A stretch of 64,000 nt of DNA from contig NZ_NFHL01000005.1 in the NCBI RefSeq assembly GCF_002161355.1, forward strand, positions 173,673 through 237,672. Direction: 5' to 3'. The position numbers were made by a program, and so were the translations under genes. The notes under the pieces were generated by a model, which worked only from the letters and a program-made list of their open reading frames with translations, had not been told where the DNA came from and did no database searches. This document shows positions 7,056 to 16,408 of the stretch, piece after piece (position 1 is the first letter of the stretch; every line of letters begins with the position of its first letter). This DNA is from Lachnoclostridium sp. An76. Lineage in GTDB: Bacteria > Bacillota > Clostridia > Lachnospirales > Lachnospiraceae.

Positions 7056-9248
7056 TCACTCCCCCTGCTCTTCCTGTACGAAATGCCACTGGTACGCCCT
7101 GTATTCGCCCAGCTCTACCGGGACCGGGATCCCTGCTTCCATGAGCGCTGTGCTGTTGTATGTCCTGCCGCTCTCCTCCTCGCGGTATACGGTATTTTCC
7201 GCCAGGCCCCTGAGCTTGATATAGGACACATCCATATTGGCATGCTGCCGGATCGTCACCGCCTGGACGAGCGCTTCTTTTCCGTCTTCTGAGGCAAATT
7301 CCCACGCCCCTGTGTCCGCTGTCTGCGGATCTGTCAGGCGGTAGTACAGCCCCTGCTGGACGAGCCGCGCGTACTTTTTGTACTCTTTGATCTGACCGCG
7401 GATCTCATCCTTTTCTTCTTCGCTCAGCTTGTTGAGATCCAGTTCATAGCCGAAGGTCCCCGGCGTCGCTGCCACTGCCCTGGTCTTAAGCGACGTGACC
7501 CTGCCGGTCTGGTGGTTCGGCGATGCTGAGACGTGCGACCCTACGGAAGACACCGGATAGATAAACGATGTGCCGTACTGGATCTCCAGACGGTCTATGG
7601 GATCCGTATTGTCGCTGCACCAGATCTGCGGCGTGTAATAGAGCATCCCGGCGTCAAACCTGCCGCCGCCTCCGCTGCACCCCTCGATCAGGATATCCGG
7701 GTAGCGCTGCACGATGCGCTCCAGGAAGTCATACAGGCCGAGGACATAGTCGTAGAGCACTCTGCCCTGCCCGTCTCCGGTCGCGGAGTACACGTCCGCG
7801 ATGCTCCGGTTCATATCCCATTTGATATACTCGATATTCCCCTGGTCCAGGACCGCGCAGATCTTATCATAGATATAGTCCACCACTTCTTTTCTGGAGA
7901 AGTCCAGGACGAGCTGGTGCCTGGAGCGGTTCGGCCGGCGCCCCGGTATCACGAACGCCCAGTCCGGGTGCTCCCGGTAGAGGCTGCTGTCTTCATTTAC
8001 CATTTCCGGCTCGATCCAGATGCCGAACTTCATCCCCATAGCATTGATCCTGCGGATGAGCTCTCCCAGGCTGCAGCCCAGCTTTTCCTCGTTGACCGTC
8101 CAGTCGCCCAGCCCCCTGAGCTCACTGTCCCGGTTCCCGAACCAGCCGTCGTCCATGACGAACATCTCGATCCCAAGATCCGCCGCCTGCTCAGCCAGCT
8201 TCACCAGATCCTCTCCGGTAAAGTCAAAATAGAATGCTTCCCAGCTGTTCAGGAGGATAGGACGGACGCTCTCTTTATATTTGCCTCTGCACAGATGCCC
8301 GCGCATGCACCGGTGCAGGTTCTGGGAGAGTTTCCCGATTCCTTCGGAGGAATAGCTTAAGATTACCTCCGGCGACTGGAACTCTTCCCCCGCCTCAAGG
8401 GAATAGGCGAACTGCTCCTCGCACAGCCCCATGAGCAGCCTTGTCTGATAATACTGATCCATCCCTGCCTCACTCTGGAATCCGCCGCTGTAGACAAAGG
8501 ACATGGCATAACATCCGCCCGCGGTCTCTGTAGTCTCCCGCTCCGCCAGGATCACTGCCGGATTGTACTGATGGCTGGAAGTGCCCCTCAGGCTGCCGAT
8601 CTTCGAGACCCCATGGCCCACAGGGAGCCTCTGGTAATTGCGCTCCATCGCATGGCGCCCGTAAAAGGTGATAAAGTCATACTCGCCGCCCAGCATGTCC
8701 AGACATGCCGGGGCCAGCTTTTTGACCGACACGTGTCCGCTGCTCCCGTTTACGATCTTTACGCTCCTCGTGATCACATCGTACTCGGGAAGCACGCCGT
8801 AGTACAGCACTGCCTGCACCTTTGAGACCCTGTCCTCCAGCACCACTTCCAGCGTCTGTGCTTCCTCTGCATCCGCGTACACTGCCGGCAGGCCTTTCAG
8901 AGAATATTTCCCCTCTCTGATGCTGTGGCTCACATACCGGAAATCGCTGCTGTATGTGCGGTCCGTGTTCTTGATGATGCAGGCAGGCGTCCTGTAATCT
9001 CCTGTGCCAAGCGACGGGAATTCCTGTGGGAGAGCATCCATTGAGTAGGTCTTATCCTTGCCCGCGTCATACGGATTCCCGGAAAAGCCTCTGTCGTAAA
9101 ACGTCAGCAGGTAATCCATACAGCCGTCCGCCCGTTTCCCGTAATACAGATGGAGCAGGAACCCATACCGGTCCACCTGCATCTGGTAAGTCGTGTTCTT
9201 CGTGTGCAGAGTAAGTGTCTTCTGCTTTTCATCATATAATATGCTCAT
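7056..9248 (-). CDS. Alpha-galactosidase, GH36
   Basis: A 730-residue retaining alpha-galactosidase of the usual GH36 length. It has an N-terminal beta-sandwich (~1-320), then a barrel with NSWEAFYFDFTGEDLVKLAE, VMDDGWFGNRD, nucleophile Asp478 in YIKWDMNRS and acid/base Asp546 in WCSDNTDPIDR, plus a C-terminal beta domain. No signal peptide is present, so it works in the cytoplasm on imported sugar. It follows a CUT1 importer and precedes the GH13_4 gene, which points to raffinose, stachyose or melibiose. A hairpin (9289-9326) separates it from the permease gene. Confidence 0.93.
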   Translation of the reverse strand: MSILYDEKQKTLTLHTKNTTYQMQVDRYGFLLHLYYGKRADGCMDYLLTFYDRGFSGNPYDAGKDKTYSMDALPQEFPSLGTGDYRTPACIIKNTDRTYSSDFRYVSHSIREGKYSLKGLPAVYADAEEAQTLEVVLEDRVSKVQAVLYYGVLPEYDVITRSVKIVNGSSGHVSVKKLAPACLDMLGGEYDFITFYGRHAMERNYQRLPVGHGVSKIGSLRGTSSHQYNPAVILAERETTETAGGCYAMSFVYSGGFQSEAGMDQYYQTRLLMGLCEEQFAYSLEAGEEFQSPEVILSYSSEGIGKLSQNLHRCMRGHLCRGKYKESVRPILLNSWEAFYFDFTGEDLVKLAEQAADLGIEMFVMDDGWFGNRDSELRGLGDWTVNEEKLGCSLGELIRRINAMGMKFGIWIEPEMVNEDSSLYREHPDWAFVIPGRRPNRSRHQLVLDFSRKEVVDYIYDKICAVLDQGNIEYIKWDMNRSIADVYSATGDGQGRVLYDYVLGLYDFLERIVQRYPDILIEGCSGGGGRFDAGMLYYTPQIWCSDNTDPIDRLEIQYGTSFIYPVSSVGSHVSASPNHQTGRVTSLKTRAVAATPGTFGYELDLNKLSEEEKDEIRGQIKEYKKYARLVQQGLYYRLTDPQTADTGAWEFASEDGKEALVQAVTIRQHANMDVSYIKLRGLAENTVYREEESGRTYNSTALMEAGIPVPVELGEYRAYQWHFVQEEQGE

Positions 9249-9288
9249 ATTTAAGTCTCTCCTGATCTGTTTCTATCATAAATATAAT

Positions 9289-9326
9289 AAGCGGGTGAAT
9301 GTACTTCTCTGCACATAACACCCGCT
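9289..9326 (-). terminator. Intercistronic hairpin between permease and alpha-galactosidase genes
   Basis: On the minus strand, AGCGGGTG pairs with CACCCGCT around a ~20-base loop, followed by the weakly T-rich TATTATATTT. It may be a partial terminator or an RNA-stabilising element that gives the transporter and enzyme parts of the operon different mRNA levels. Confidence 0.5.
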
Positions 9327-9356
9327 CATGCAGGATGCGCGGATGCGCATCGCCAC

Positions 9357-10199
9357 TTACTTCACGGCGCCGTTTACAACTCCATTGATGATATGTTTCT
9401 GGCAGATCACATAGAAGATAATGATCGGGATCAATGCCAGAAGATAAGACGCAAACGCCAGGTTATAGTTCGTACCGAACTGTGTCTGGAAAGTCAGCTG
9501 CGCCAGAGGCAGTGTGTTCTGTCCTTTTCCTGACATGATGATCAGAGGCGTCATAACGTCATTCCATACCGCAAGGGCTGTGATGACCGCAACCGTCGCG
9601 TGCATCGGCTTCATGATCGGGAAGATGATGCTCCAGAACGTCCGCCATGTGCTCGCCCCGTCTACCCTCGCCGCTTCTTCCAGAGCGATCGGGATATTTA
9701 CGAGATATCCTGTGTAAAGAAGTAAATTCATCGGCATATAGAATACCACATACAGCAGGATAACGCCAGCCCAATTATCAAGGTGCATCTCAGCGGTCTG
9801 CTTTGCCAGCGGCATCATCAGGATCGCGAACGGGACAAACATACCGCTTACGATAAACAGGTAGATCACATTGTAGATCTTGCTGTGCGCTTTATTCCTT
9901 CCCACCGCATATCCCATCAGGGCATGGAGCAGGATGCAGAGCACTACCGTGGTCACTGTCACCAGAAGGCTGTTCCCCAGGGAACGCCAGAAATCCGTAA
10001 GTTCCATGGCCTGTGCAAAATTGCTCAGGCTCCAGGATGACGGGAGCGACAGGATGCCGGAAATGCTGTTGGTCATTTCAGAGGGCTGCTTGAACGCGAT
10101 CACGATGGTCATATACAGCGGGAACGCCACTGTCAGCAGTCCGATAAACAGAAGGATCGTAACAGGCCAGTTGATTCTTGCTTTCATTTTCTCATACAT
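9357..10199 (-). CDS. Sugar ABC transporter permease, MalG/MsmG type
   Basis: A 280-residue inner-membrane permease of the carbohydrate CUT1 family. About six hydrophobic segments are visible. The EAA loop near residue ~190 reads EEAARVDGASTWRTFWSIIFPIM in outline (key residues EAA...DGA......I..P), the docking site for the ATPase. It overlaps the upstream permease gene by one base. No ATP-binding gene is in the cluster, so it probably uses a shared MsmK-type ATPase encoded elsewhere. Confidence 0.92.
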   Translation of the reverse strand: MYEKMKARINWPVTILLFIGLLTVAFPLYMTIVIAFKQPSEMTNSISGILSLPSSWSLSNFAQAMELTDFWRSLGNSLLVTVTTVVLCILLHALMGYAVGRNKAHSKIYNVIYLFIVSGMFVPFAILMMPLAKQTAEMHLDNWAGVILLYVVFYMPMNLLLYTGYLVNIPIALEEAARVDGASTWRTFWSIIFPIMKPMHATVAVITALAVWNDVMTPLIIMSGKGQNTLPLAQLTFQTQFGTNYNLAFASYLLALIPIIIFYVICQKHIINGVVNGAVK

Positions 10200-11071
10200 T
10201 ATAACTGTTCCTCCTTCTTACTTGATATGGTCATCTGCGCCACAGAGATCGCCACGATCACAATGAAGAATACGACCGCATTGGCGCTCTGGTAGCCAAA
10301 GCTTCCGCCGGACAGACCGTTATTGTAGATCAGATAGGAGATGGACTCTGTGCTCTGCTCAGGACCTCCCTTTGTCATTGCCATGATCTGGTCAAATACC
10401 ATCAGGAAGTTCTTCACACAGAGTACCATGTTGATCGTAAAGAACGGGATGATCAGCGGGAAGGTCAGGTATTTAAATTTCTTCCACCCTGTCGCGCCGT
10501 CCAGGTCGCCCGCCTCGTACACATCCTCAGGCACTGTCTGGAGCCCGGAGATATAGATGATCGTATTCATGGCGATGGACTGCCATGCACACACGATCAC
10601 AATGGCGATCCATGCGGTCTTGCTGCTGGAGAGCATACTGGAGCTCAGAGCCTCGATCCCCAGCGCGTCGCCCAGCCCCGGAAGGATATATGTAAAGAAA
10701 TACTGGAAAATGTATCCTACGACCAGCGCCCCGAGCACGTTCGGGATAAAGTATGCCGCGCGCAGGAAGGTTTTCCCTTTGATCTTGCTGTTCAGTCCGA
10801 GGGCAAGGAGAAGGCTGATCACATTCGTCACGATCGTCGCCACGATGGCGAGCTTGATGGTGAACCAGTAAGAACCGCCGATCCTCGGATCAGTAAACAG
10901 GTCGATGTAATTGCGGAACCCCACAAAGTCATAAGTCCCAAAGCCTTTGAAGTTTGTAAAGCTGTAGATGACACCGCGGATCAGCGGTATCGTATTAAAG
11001 CAGACAAACAGTGCCAGGATCGGTATGGTGATCAGCATATAAGTCCGCTTGCTGTCGTTTGCATGTTTCAT
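10199..11071 (-). CDS. Sugar ABC transporter permease, MalF/MsmF type
   Basis: A 290-residue partner permease with about six membrane segments, starting with a hydrophobic helix at ~14-35. The EAA loop is visible as YEAGDLDGATGWKKFKYL (~185-203). It lies 18 bp after the binding-protein gene and overlaps the next permease, so all three are co-transcribed. With the following GH36 and GH13_4 genes it should import raffinose-family or related oligosaccharides. Confidence 0.92.
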   Translation of the reverse strand: MKHANDSKRTYMLITIPILALFVCFNTIPLIRGVIYSFTNFKGFGTYDFVGFRNYIDLFTDPRIGGSYWFTIKLAIVATIVTNVISLLLALGLNSKIKGKTFLRAAYFIPNVLGALVVGYIFQYFFTYILPGLGDALGIEALSSSMLSSSKTAWIAIVIVCAWQSIAMNTIIYISGLQTVPEDVYEAGDLDGATGWKKFKYLTFPLIIPFFTINMVLCVKNFLMVFDQIMAMTKGGPEQSTESISYLIYNNGLSGGSFGYQSANAVVFFIVIVAISVAQMTISSKKEEQL

Positions 11072-11089
11072 AATCTGCCCGCTCCTTTC

Positions 11090-12373
11090 CTATTTGTCAG
11101 TCCCGTGTTCTTCGTTGTACTCCTGTACCGCACGGATGATGTCTCTGTTATATCTCTGCCAGTCTTTGTCGAATTTCGCCAGGAACGCGTCCACATCCTT
11201 GTTGATCAGGAATGTCTGGATCTGTGCGTCCACCGCCATCTCGGACGGATAGTAGTGGTCCTGGTAGTCCGTCATATTACCGGACTCGATAAACGGCGAC
11301 ATCCCGTCCAGCATGGGCGCCAGCTCGAAATCTCCCTCTTTGCACGGCACCGCGTTCTGGTCGTCGATATAAGCCTGGATGTTTTCATCCGCCAGCAGGA
11401 AATCGAGCACCTCATACGCCGCATCCTTATTCTCGCACGCCGCGGTCACCGCAAACATCAGGTCAACTCCTGAGTTCAGCGTATTCTTTGACGCATCGTC
11501 ATTCCCCGGGGTTACGAAGGAATCAATGTTCATCTCCGGATTCACGGAGAGGATCTGAGGCACCGCATAGCTTCCGATCGGGTACATCGCTGACTCTCCG
11601 TTGGCAAACGCGGTACACGCGTCATTGTATCCGTATGCGAACGGGTCCTCCGGCCCGTAGCTTACCAGTTCCAGACATTTCTCCGCTGTCTCCCGGTATT
11701 CATCCGTGAATGTGGTCTCTCCTGCGTTCACCTGCTTACATGTATCCGCAGGCGCCAGGTCAACGGCAAGGGAGTTCCACGGCGCCAGGCAGGTCCATGT
11801 ATCTCGGAACCCAAAATAGAACGGCAGGATCCCCTCTGCCTGGATCTCCTCACAGAGATCGATCAGCTCACTCCATGTCTCCGGTATCTCCCATCCATGC
11901 TCCTCGAACATATCCTTGTTGTACAGGATGCCCGCCGCATTCGCCACATAGGGCACGCCGTACGTCCCGTCCGTGGGAGTGATCTCCAGCGCTTCCAGGA
12001 TATCCACATAGGATTCCTTGATGTCCGCCAGCCCCGGATAGTCCGATACATCCGCGAGGATATCTGCATCTACATAATAGGAGTAGTTGATATCCCCCCC
12101 TATGCCGATAATGTCCGGGTAATCTTCCCTTACGAACCGTGTCCTCATGATCGTACTGGCATCATTCGGCGAACTGATGGTCAGATGGATGTCATCGTGA
12201 GACGCATTGAACTCCTCCTCCACCTTGTCGAAATACGCTGCTGCCTCTGGTTTGTACTGGAGGATCTCGATCTCCGTTTTCCCTGAGTTTTCATCCGCAC
12301 CGCATCCCGGAAGGATGGCCGCTGCCAGCATGGCTGCTGCCAGAGCCATGCTAATCGCATTTTTTCTTTTCAT
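11090..12373 (-). CDS. Sugar-binding lipoprotein of the ABC importer
   Basis: This 427-residue extracellular solute-binding protein (family 1) has a lipoprotein signal: MKRKN, a hydrophobic stretch, then the lipobox LPGC with Cys at ~25. The start is the ATG at 12373, behind AAGGAG. A start 20 codons earlier would put charged residues before the signal peptide and is rejected. It is first in the transport operon and divergent from the AraC regulator. Aromatic-rich C-terminal segments fit a carbohydrate ligand; the exact sugar is inferred from the enzymes downstream. Confidence 0.92.
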   Translation of the reverse strand: MKRKNAISMALAAAMLAAAILPGCGADENSGKTEIEILQYKPEAAAYFDKVEEEFNASHDDIHLTISSPNDASTIMRTRFVREDYPDIIGIGGDINYSYYVDADILADVSDYPGLADIKESYVDILEALEITPTDGTYGVPYVANAAGILYNKDMFEEHGWEIPETWSELIDLCEEIQAEGILPFYFGFRDTWTCLAPWNSLAVDLAPADTCKQVNAGETTFTDEYRETAEKCLELVSYGPEDPFAYGYNDACTAFANGESAMYPIGSYAVPQILSVNPEMNIDSFVTPGNDDASKNTLNSGVDLMFAVTAACENKDAAYEVLDFLLADENIQAYIDDQNAVPCKEGDFELAPMLDGMSPFIESGNMTDYQDHYYPSEMAVDAQIQTFLINKDVDAFLAKFDKDWQRYNRDIIRAVQEYNEEHGTDK

Positions 12374-12418
12374 CGTAGTCCCAGCTCCTTCCTTTAGCCT
12401 TAAACTTTTCTTTGTCTT

Positions 12419-12424
12419 ATTATA
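12419..12424 (-). promoter_or_regulatory. Extended -10 of the sugar operon promoter
   Basis: The minus strand reads TGTTATAAT, an extended -10 (TGn plus TATAAT), about 45 bases before the binding-protein start. No good -35 is seen at 17 bases, as expected for a promoter needing an activator such as the divergently encoded AraC protein. Confidence 0.45.
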
Positions 12425-12532
12425 ACATTTCAAAATGCGTCCTAAAATATCTTCATTTCTTTTATTTTATACCAATATTCAACTTATACATTGTTTATAT
12501 AAAGTGTAGTCGCATTATGGTATATTTTGCGC

Positions 12533-12538
12533 TATAAT
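12533..12538 (+). promoter_or_regulatory. -10 element of the AraC regulator promoter
   Basis: A perfect TATAAT lies 41 bases upstream of the regulator start. The -35 region (~12510-12515) is weak. The ~200-bp gap shared with the sugar operon is AT-rich and should hold the AraC binding sites. Confidence 0.4.
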
Positions 12539-12579
12539 AGCCGTAAAGACATGCATTAAGAACAGTGGAGATGATACAG

Positions 12580-13437
12580 ATGAGTGATTTTTTGTTTTCC
12601 GTATTTCCCAATGAAAATTTCGTAGACCTGGGGCTGTACCAGTTCGGCAAGGAACAGTGCGTGCCTGCCCACTCCTTCGGCCCCGCATCCAGGAACCATT
12701 ACCTCTTCCACTATGTCCTGTCCGGCACAGGGCGTCTCATGGCAAATGATTCCAAGGGACAGACGAAGGAATACCAGATTAAGAGCGGCCAGGGGTTCAT
12801 GATCTTCCCCAAGCAGATCAACACCTACATCGCAGACCAGGAGCTTCCATGGGAATATGCATGGATCGAATTCGACGGGCTCAGGGCAAAGGAGATCGTC
12901 GAGCTCGCGGGGCTTACCCCGGACCACCCGGTGTATCACGCCTCGTCAAAAGAGCTGCGGGAACTCATGAAAGACGAGATGCTCTACATCGCGGAGCACG
13001 GGGACGCGTCCCCCTTCCATCTGATCGGGCATCTCTTCCTCTTCATCGACTACCTGTCCCGCTCCTCTGTGACCATGCACCTGTCGTCCAACGGGAAGGT
13101 CCGCGACTTCTATATTAAAGAAGCGCTGAATTATATTGAACAGAATTTCCAGAATGATATCTCCGTAGAAGGGATCGCGCAGTTCTGCGGGCTGAACCGC
13201 ACGTATTTCGGAAGGATCTTCAAAGGAGCCGTGGGCAAGTCCCCGCAGGAATTCCTCTTAAGCTACCGCATGACAAAAGCCGCGGAACTGCTGAAGCTGA
13301 CCAGGCTCTCCATCAGCGACGTCGGAAACGCTGTGGGATATCCGAACCAGCTCCACTTCTCGCGGGCATTTAAAAACACATACGGAGTCTCGCCCCGGGA
13401 GTGGCGGAGCCAGAACCAGATAACTCACGGAGAGTAG
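12580..13437 (+). CDS. AraC-family transcriptional regulator of the sugar cluster (MsmR/RafR type)
   Basis: It has ~285 residues: an N-terminal cupin-like sugar-sensing domain (~1-160) and a C-terminal pair of helix-turn-helix motifs (~185-285). The second motif shows DVGNAVGYPNQLHFSRAFKN followed by the family signature GVSPREWR. The ATG at 12580 is chosen because GGAG lies nine bases upstream; starts at 12565 (GTG) and 12571 overlap or crowd that site. It is divergent from the importer genes and most likely activates them when the substrate sugar is present. Confidence 0.9.
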   Translation: MSDFLFSVFPNENFVDLGLYQFGKEQCVPAHSFGPASRNHYLFHYVLSGTGRLMANDSKGQTKEYQIKSGQGFMIFPKQINTYIADQELPWEYAWIEFDGLRAKEIVELAGLTPDHPVYHASSKELRELMKDEMLYIAEHGDASPFHLIGHLFLFIDYLSRSSVTMHLSSNGKVRDFYIKEALNYIEQNFQNDISVEGIAQFCGLNRTYFGRIFKGAVGKSPQEFLLSYRMTKAAELLKLTRLSISDVGNAVGYPNQLHFSRAFKNTYGVSPREWRSQNQITHGE

Positions 13438-13520
13438 ATCTGTCTCTGGATATTCCACTCCCGCTCTGGTAAAATAGGGGCAATAGATAAAACGAAGAAT
13501 AGACAAGGAGGTTTTGCGGG

Positions 13521-15230
13521 ATGAAGGTCATTGACTTTAAAGATGCAAAATGCCGTCACTGTTACAAATGTGTGCGCAACTGCGCGGTAAAAGCGATCTC
13601 AGTCAAGGATGAGCAGGCGAGGATCATGGTGGACCACTGCATCAACTGCGGACGCTGCCTGGAGGTCTGTCCTCAGAATGCAAAGACATTTGCCAGCGAC
13701 ATGGAACGTGTAAAAGACTATCTGCGGCAGGGATTTAAGACCGTTATATCCATCGCCCCGTCCTATGCGGGCGTGCTGGAATTCGACACGCCCGGACAGG
13801 TCGTGGACGCTCTCCAGAAGCTGGGATTCCGGGAAGTCCGCGAGACCGCGGAGGGCGCTGCCCTTGTGACGAACGAATACAAAAAACTGGTGCGGCAGAA
13901 CGAAATGCCGAACATCATCACCACATGCTGCCCGAGCGTGAACGACCTGATCGAGAAGTATTACCCGGACTGCGCGAAGCTGATGGCGCCCGTCGTATCC
14001 CCGATGACCGCCCACGGACGGTATATCAAGAAGATCTACGGGCCGGATGTAAAGGTCGTCTTCCTCGGGCCCTGTATCGCGAAAAAGCAGGAGGCTATCG
14101 GGGATGAGAGAGTATTTGGCGCGGTGGACGCGATCCTTACTTTTGAGGAGCTGGCGGACTGGCTCCACGAGGAAGGGATCGATCTGCATCAATGCGAAGA
14201 TAAGCCCATGGGAAACCCGAATCCGAAGATCAACCGCCTCTATCCTGTGAGCGGCGGCGTGATCCAGTCTGTGATCACAGAAGAGGATGCGGACGGATAC
14301 CACAAGGTATTTGTAGACGGGCTGGAAAACTGTATGGAAATGCTGGAATGTCTCCGGAAAGGTGAGCTGGACCACTGTTTCATCGAGGCGAACGTCTGCG
14401 AGGGCGGATGCGCGAAGGGCCCGGCATCCGCGCACTGGAACACTTCCTATGTAAAGACGAAAGTAAAGATCGAGAACGTCGTATCTTACAAGGCGGCGAG
14501 AGACCTGCCCGACATGAGCACAGAAGAACTGGCGAAAGAATTCGGCGACCACAGCCTGTCGGATATCATGCCGTCAGAAGAACAGATCCGCAGGATCCTA
14601 AGGTCCACAGGGAAATATTCCCCGGAGGACGAACTGAACTGCGGCGCGTGCGGGTATTCCACCTGCCGCGAAAAGGCGGTCGCTGTCTTCCAGGGCAAGG
14701 CTGAGCTGTCCATGTGCATGCCGTATGCGCTGGCGCAGGCAGAGTCCATGTCCAATGTAGTCATGGATGTGACCCCGAACATGATCTTTGTGATCGGCAG
14801 CGACATGCGCATCCTGGACTGCAACCGGAAAGGTCAGGAACTCCTTGGCGTAGGGCACGAAGAGGCGGTCCAGAGATACATATTCGAATTCATAGAGACC
14901 GAAGATATCGAGACAGCTCTTCTCACAAGAGAGCCTGTGCTGCACAAGAAGATCCAGCTCGAAAACGGCAGGATGGTCGCTGAGGAGACCATCGTGTACA
15001 TCGAAAACCTGGATGCTGTCCTCGTCACATTCCAGGATGTGACAAGGGATGAAAAGATCCGGGAACAGCACTATAACCTGAAAGTAGAGACCGTGGAAAT
15101 GGCGCAGAAAGTCATTGAGAAGCAGATGATGGTGGCTCAGGAGATCGCAGGGCTCCTCGGCGAGACGACCGCAGAGACAAAGGTCACCCTCACCAGGCTC
15201 AGAGATTCGATCCTGAACGAGGAGGAATGA
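13521..15230 (+). CDS. Sensory [FeFe]-hydrogenase-like protein with Fe-S and PAS domains
   Basis: This 569-residue soluble protein has two N-terminal [4Fe-4S] motifs (Cys11/14/17/21 and Cys40/43/46/50). A hydrogenase H-cluster domain follows, with Cys136-Cys137 in TTCCPS, Cys185 in GPCIAKKQE, and Cys293 and Cys297 in EANVCEGGC. Then come a CGACGYSTC-type Fe-S domain (Cys374/377/382/399), a PAS domain (~410-515) and a C-terminal helix. The H-cluster ligands are present, but L2/L3 surroundings differ from fermentative hydrogenases. This layout matches putative sensory (group C-like) hydrogenases rather than bulk H2 producers. Its last bases meet the SpoIIE phosphatase gene. Inferred role: sensing H2 or redox state and signalling through the phosphatase. 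Confidence 0.85.
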   Translation: MKVIDFKDAKCRHCYKCVRNCAVKAISVKDEQARIMVDHCINCGRCLEVCPQNAKTFASDMERVKDYLRQGFKTVISIAPSYAGVLEFDTPGQVVDALQKLGFREVRETAEGAALVTNEYKKLVRQNEMPNIITTCCPSVNDLIEKYYPDCAKLMAPVVSPMTAHGRYIKKIYGPDVKVVFLGPCIAKKQEAIGDERVFGAVDAILTFEELADWLHEEGIDLHQCEDKPMGNPNPKINRLYPVSGGVIQSVITEEDADGYHKVFVDGLENCMEMLECLRKGELDHCFIEANVCEGGCAKGPASAHWNTSYVKTKVKIENVVSYKAARDLPDMSTEELAKEFGDHSLSDIMPSEEQIRRILRSTGKYSPEDELNCGACGYSTCREKAVAVFQGKAELSMCMPYALAQAESMSNVVMDVTPNMIFVIGSDMRILDCNRKGQELLGVGHEEAVQRYIFEFIETEDIETALLTREPVLHKKIQLENGRMVAEETIVYIENLDAVLVTFQDVTRDEKIREQHYNLKVETVEMAQKVIEKQMMVAQEIAGLLGETTAETKVTLTRLRDSILNEEE

Positions 15231-15232
15231 CT

Positions 15233-16408
15233 ATGAGCGTGAGTATCGATGTGGCTTGGAAAAGCCTGAATAAACAGAACGAAGAACTCTGCGGAGACAA
15301 GGTTGAGATCATCAAGACACAGGATTCGGATATCATGATCCTGGCGGACGGCATGGGCAGCGGGGTGAAGGCAAACATCCTCGCCACACTGACATCCAAG
15401 ATCCTGGGAACTATGCTCTACGAGGGGGCTGACATCGAGTCCTGCGTGGAGACGATCGCCAAGACACTCCCCATCTGCAAGGTCCGGAAAGTCGCTTACG
15501 CCACGTTTTCCATCCTCCAGATCTTCCACAGCGGGGAGGCGTATCTGGCGGAATTCGACAATCCGTCCTGCGTCTTCATCCGCGACGGGAAGATCGTGAA
15601 ATATCCCTATGAGACGCGGGAGATCGGCGGGAAAAAGATCCATGAGTACCGCTTCCAGGTAAAAAAGAACGACTGTTTTGTGCTGATGAGCGACGGGGTC
15701 ATCTACGCAGGGGCAGGCTCCATCCTCAATCTCCAGGGCTGGACCTGGGAGGCAATGGCGGAATATACACTGAAATGTACGAAAAAGACCATGTCCGCGT
15801 CCAGGCTCGCAGTGATGCTCAGCCAGGCATGCGATGAACTGTATGAAGAAAAGCCCGGTGATGACACAACCGTGGCAGTGGCGCGGGTGATCGACCGCAG
15901 AGTGGTCAATATCTTCACCGGCCCTCCCAGATCAAAGGACGACGATGAGCGGCTGATGCACGAGTTCATGCATACCGAGGGGAAAAAGGTCGTGGCAGGC
16001 GGCACGAGCGCCAATATCGCCGCGCGTATCCTGGGCCGGGAGATCATAACAAAGGTGGACAGCCGGAACCCGGATGTACCGCCCATGGCGACACTGGAAG
16101 GCATAGACCTGGTCACAGAGGGCGTGCTGACCCTCGGGAAATGCCTGAAGATCCTGAAAAAATACGTCAATGACGAATTCGACGCAGAGTTCTTTGACGA
16201 ACTGGACGCAGACAACGGAGCCTCCCGGCTGGCAAAGCTGCTGATCGAAGACTGCACGGAGCTGAACCTTTTCGTCGGCACGGCAGTCAATGAGGCGCAT
16301 GCCGAGTCAGAGCTGAACTTCGACCTGAGCATGCGGCAGAACCTCGTGGACCAGCTGATCGCCACGGCAGAAAAAATGGGGAGGACGGTAACTGCCAAAT
16401 ACTACTGA
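15233..16408 (+). CDS. SpoIIE-type PP2C serine/threonine phosphatase
   Basis: It has 391 residues. The PP2C/SpoIIE core has metal-binding aspartates in LADGMGSG (~residue 36), SDGV and GDDTTVAV. A C-terminal extension of ~170 residues has no recognised fold. The ATG at 15233 follows AGGAGGA by six bases; the ATG at 15227 overlaps the preceding stop and is less well placed. Two-gene operon with the hydrogenase-like sensor, which suggests dephosphorylation of an anti-sigma-factor antagonist or similar target under control of the sensor. No partner anti-sigma gene is nearby. Its TGA stop touches repeat copy B. Confidence 0.85.
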   Translation: MSVSIDVAWKSLNKQNEELCGDKVEIIKTQDSDIMILADGMGSGVKANILATLTSKILGTMLYEGADIESCVETIAKTLPICKVRKVAYATFSILQIFHSGEAYLAEFDNPSCVFIRDGKIVKYPYETREIGGKKIHEYRFQVKKNDCFVLMSDGVIYAGAGSILNLQGWTWEAMAEYTLKCTKKTMSASRLAVMLSQACDELYEEKPGDDTTVAVARVIDRRVVNIFTGPPRSKDDDERLMHEFMHTEGKKVVAGGTSANIAARILGREIITKVDSRNPDVPPMATLEGIDLVTEGVLTLGKCLKILKKYVNDEFDAEFFDELDADNGASRLAKLLIEDCTELNLFVGTAVNEAHAESELNFDLSMRQNLVDQLIATAEKMGRTVTAKYY

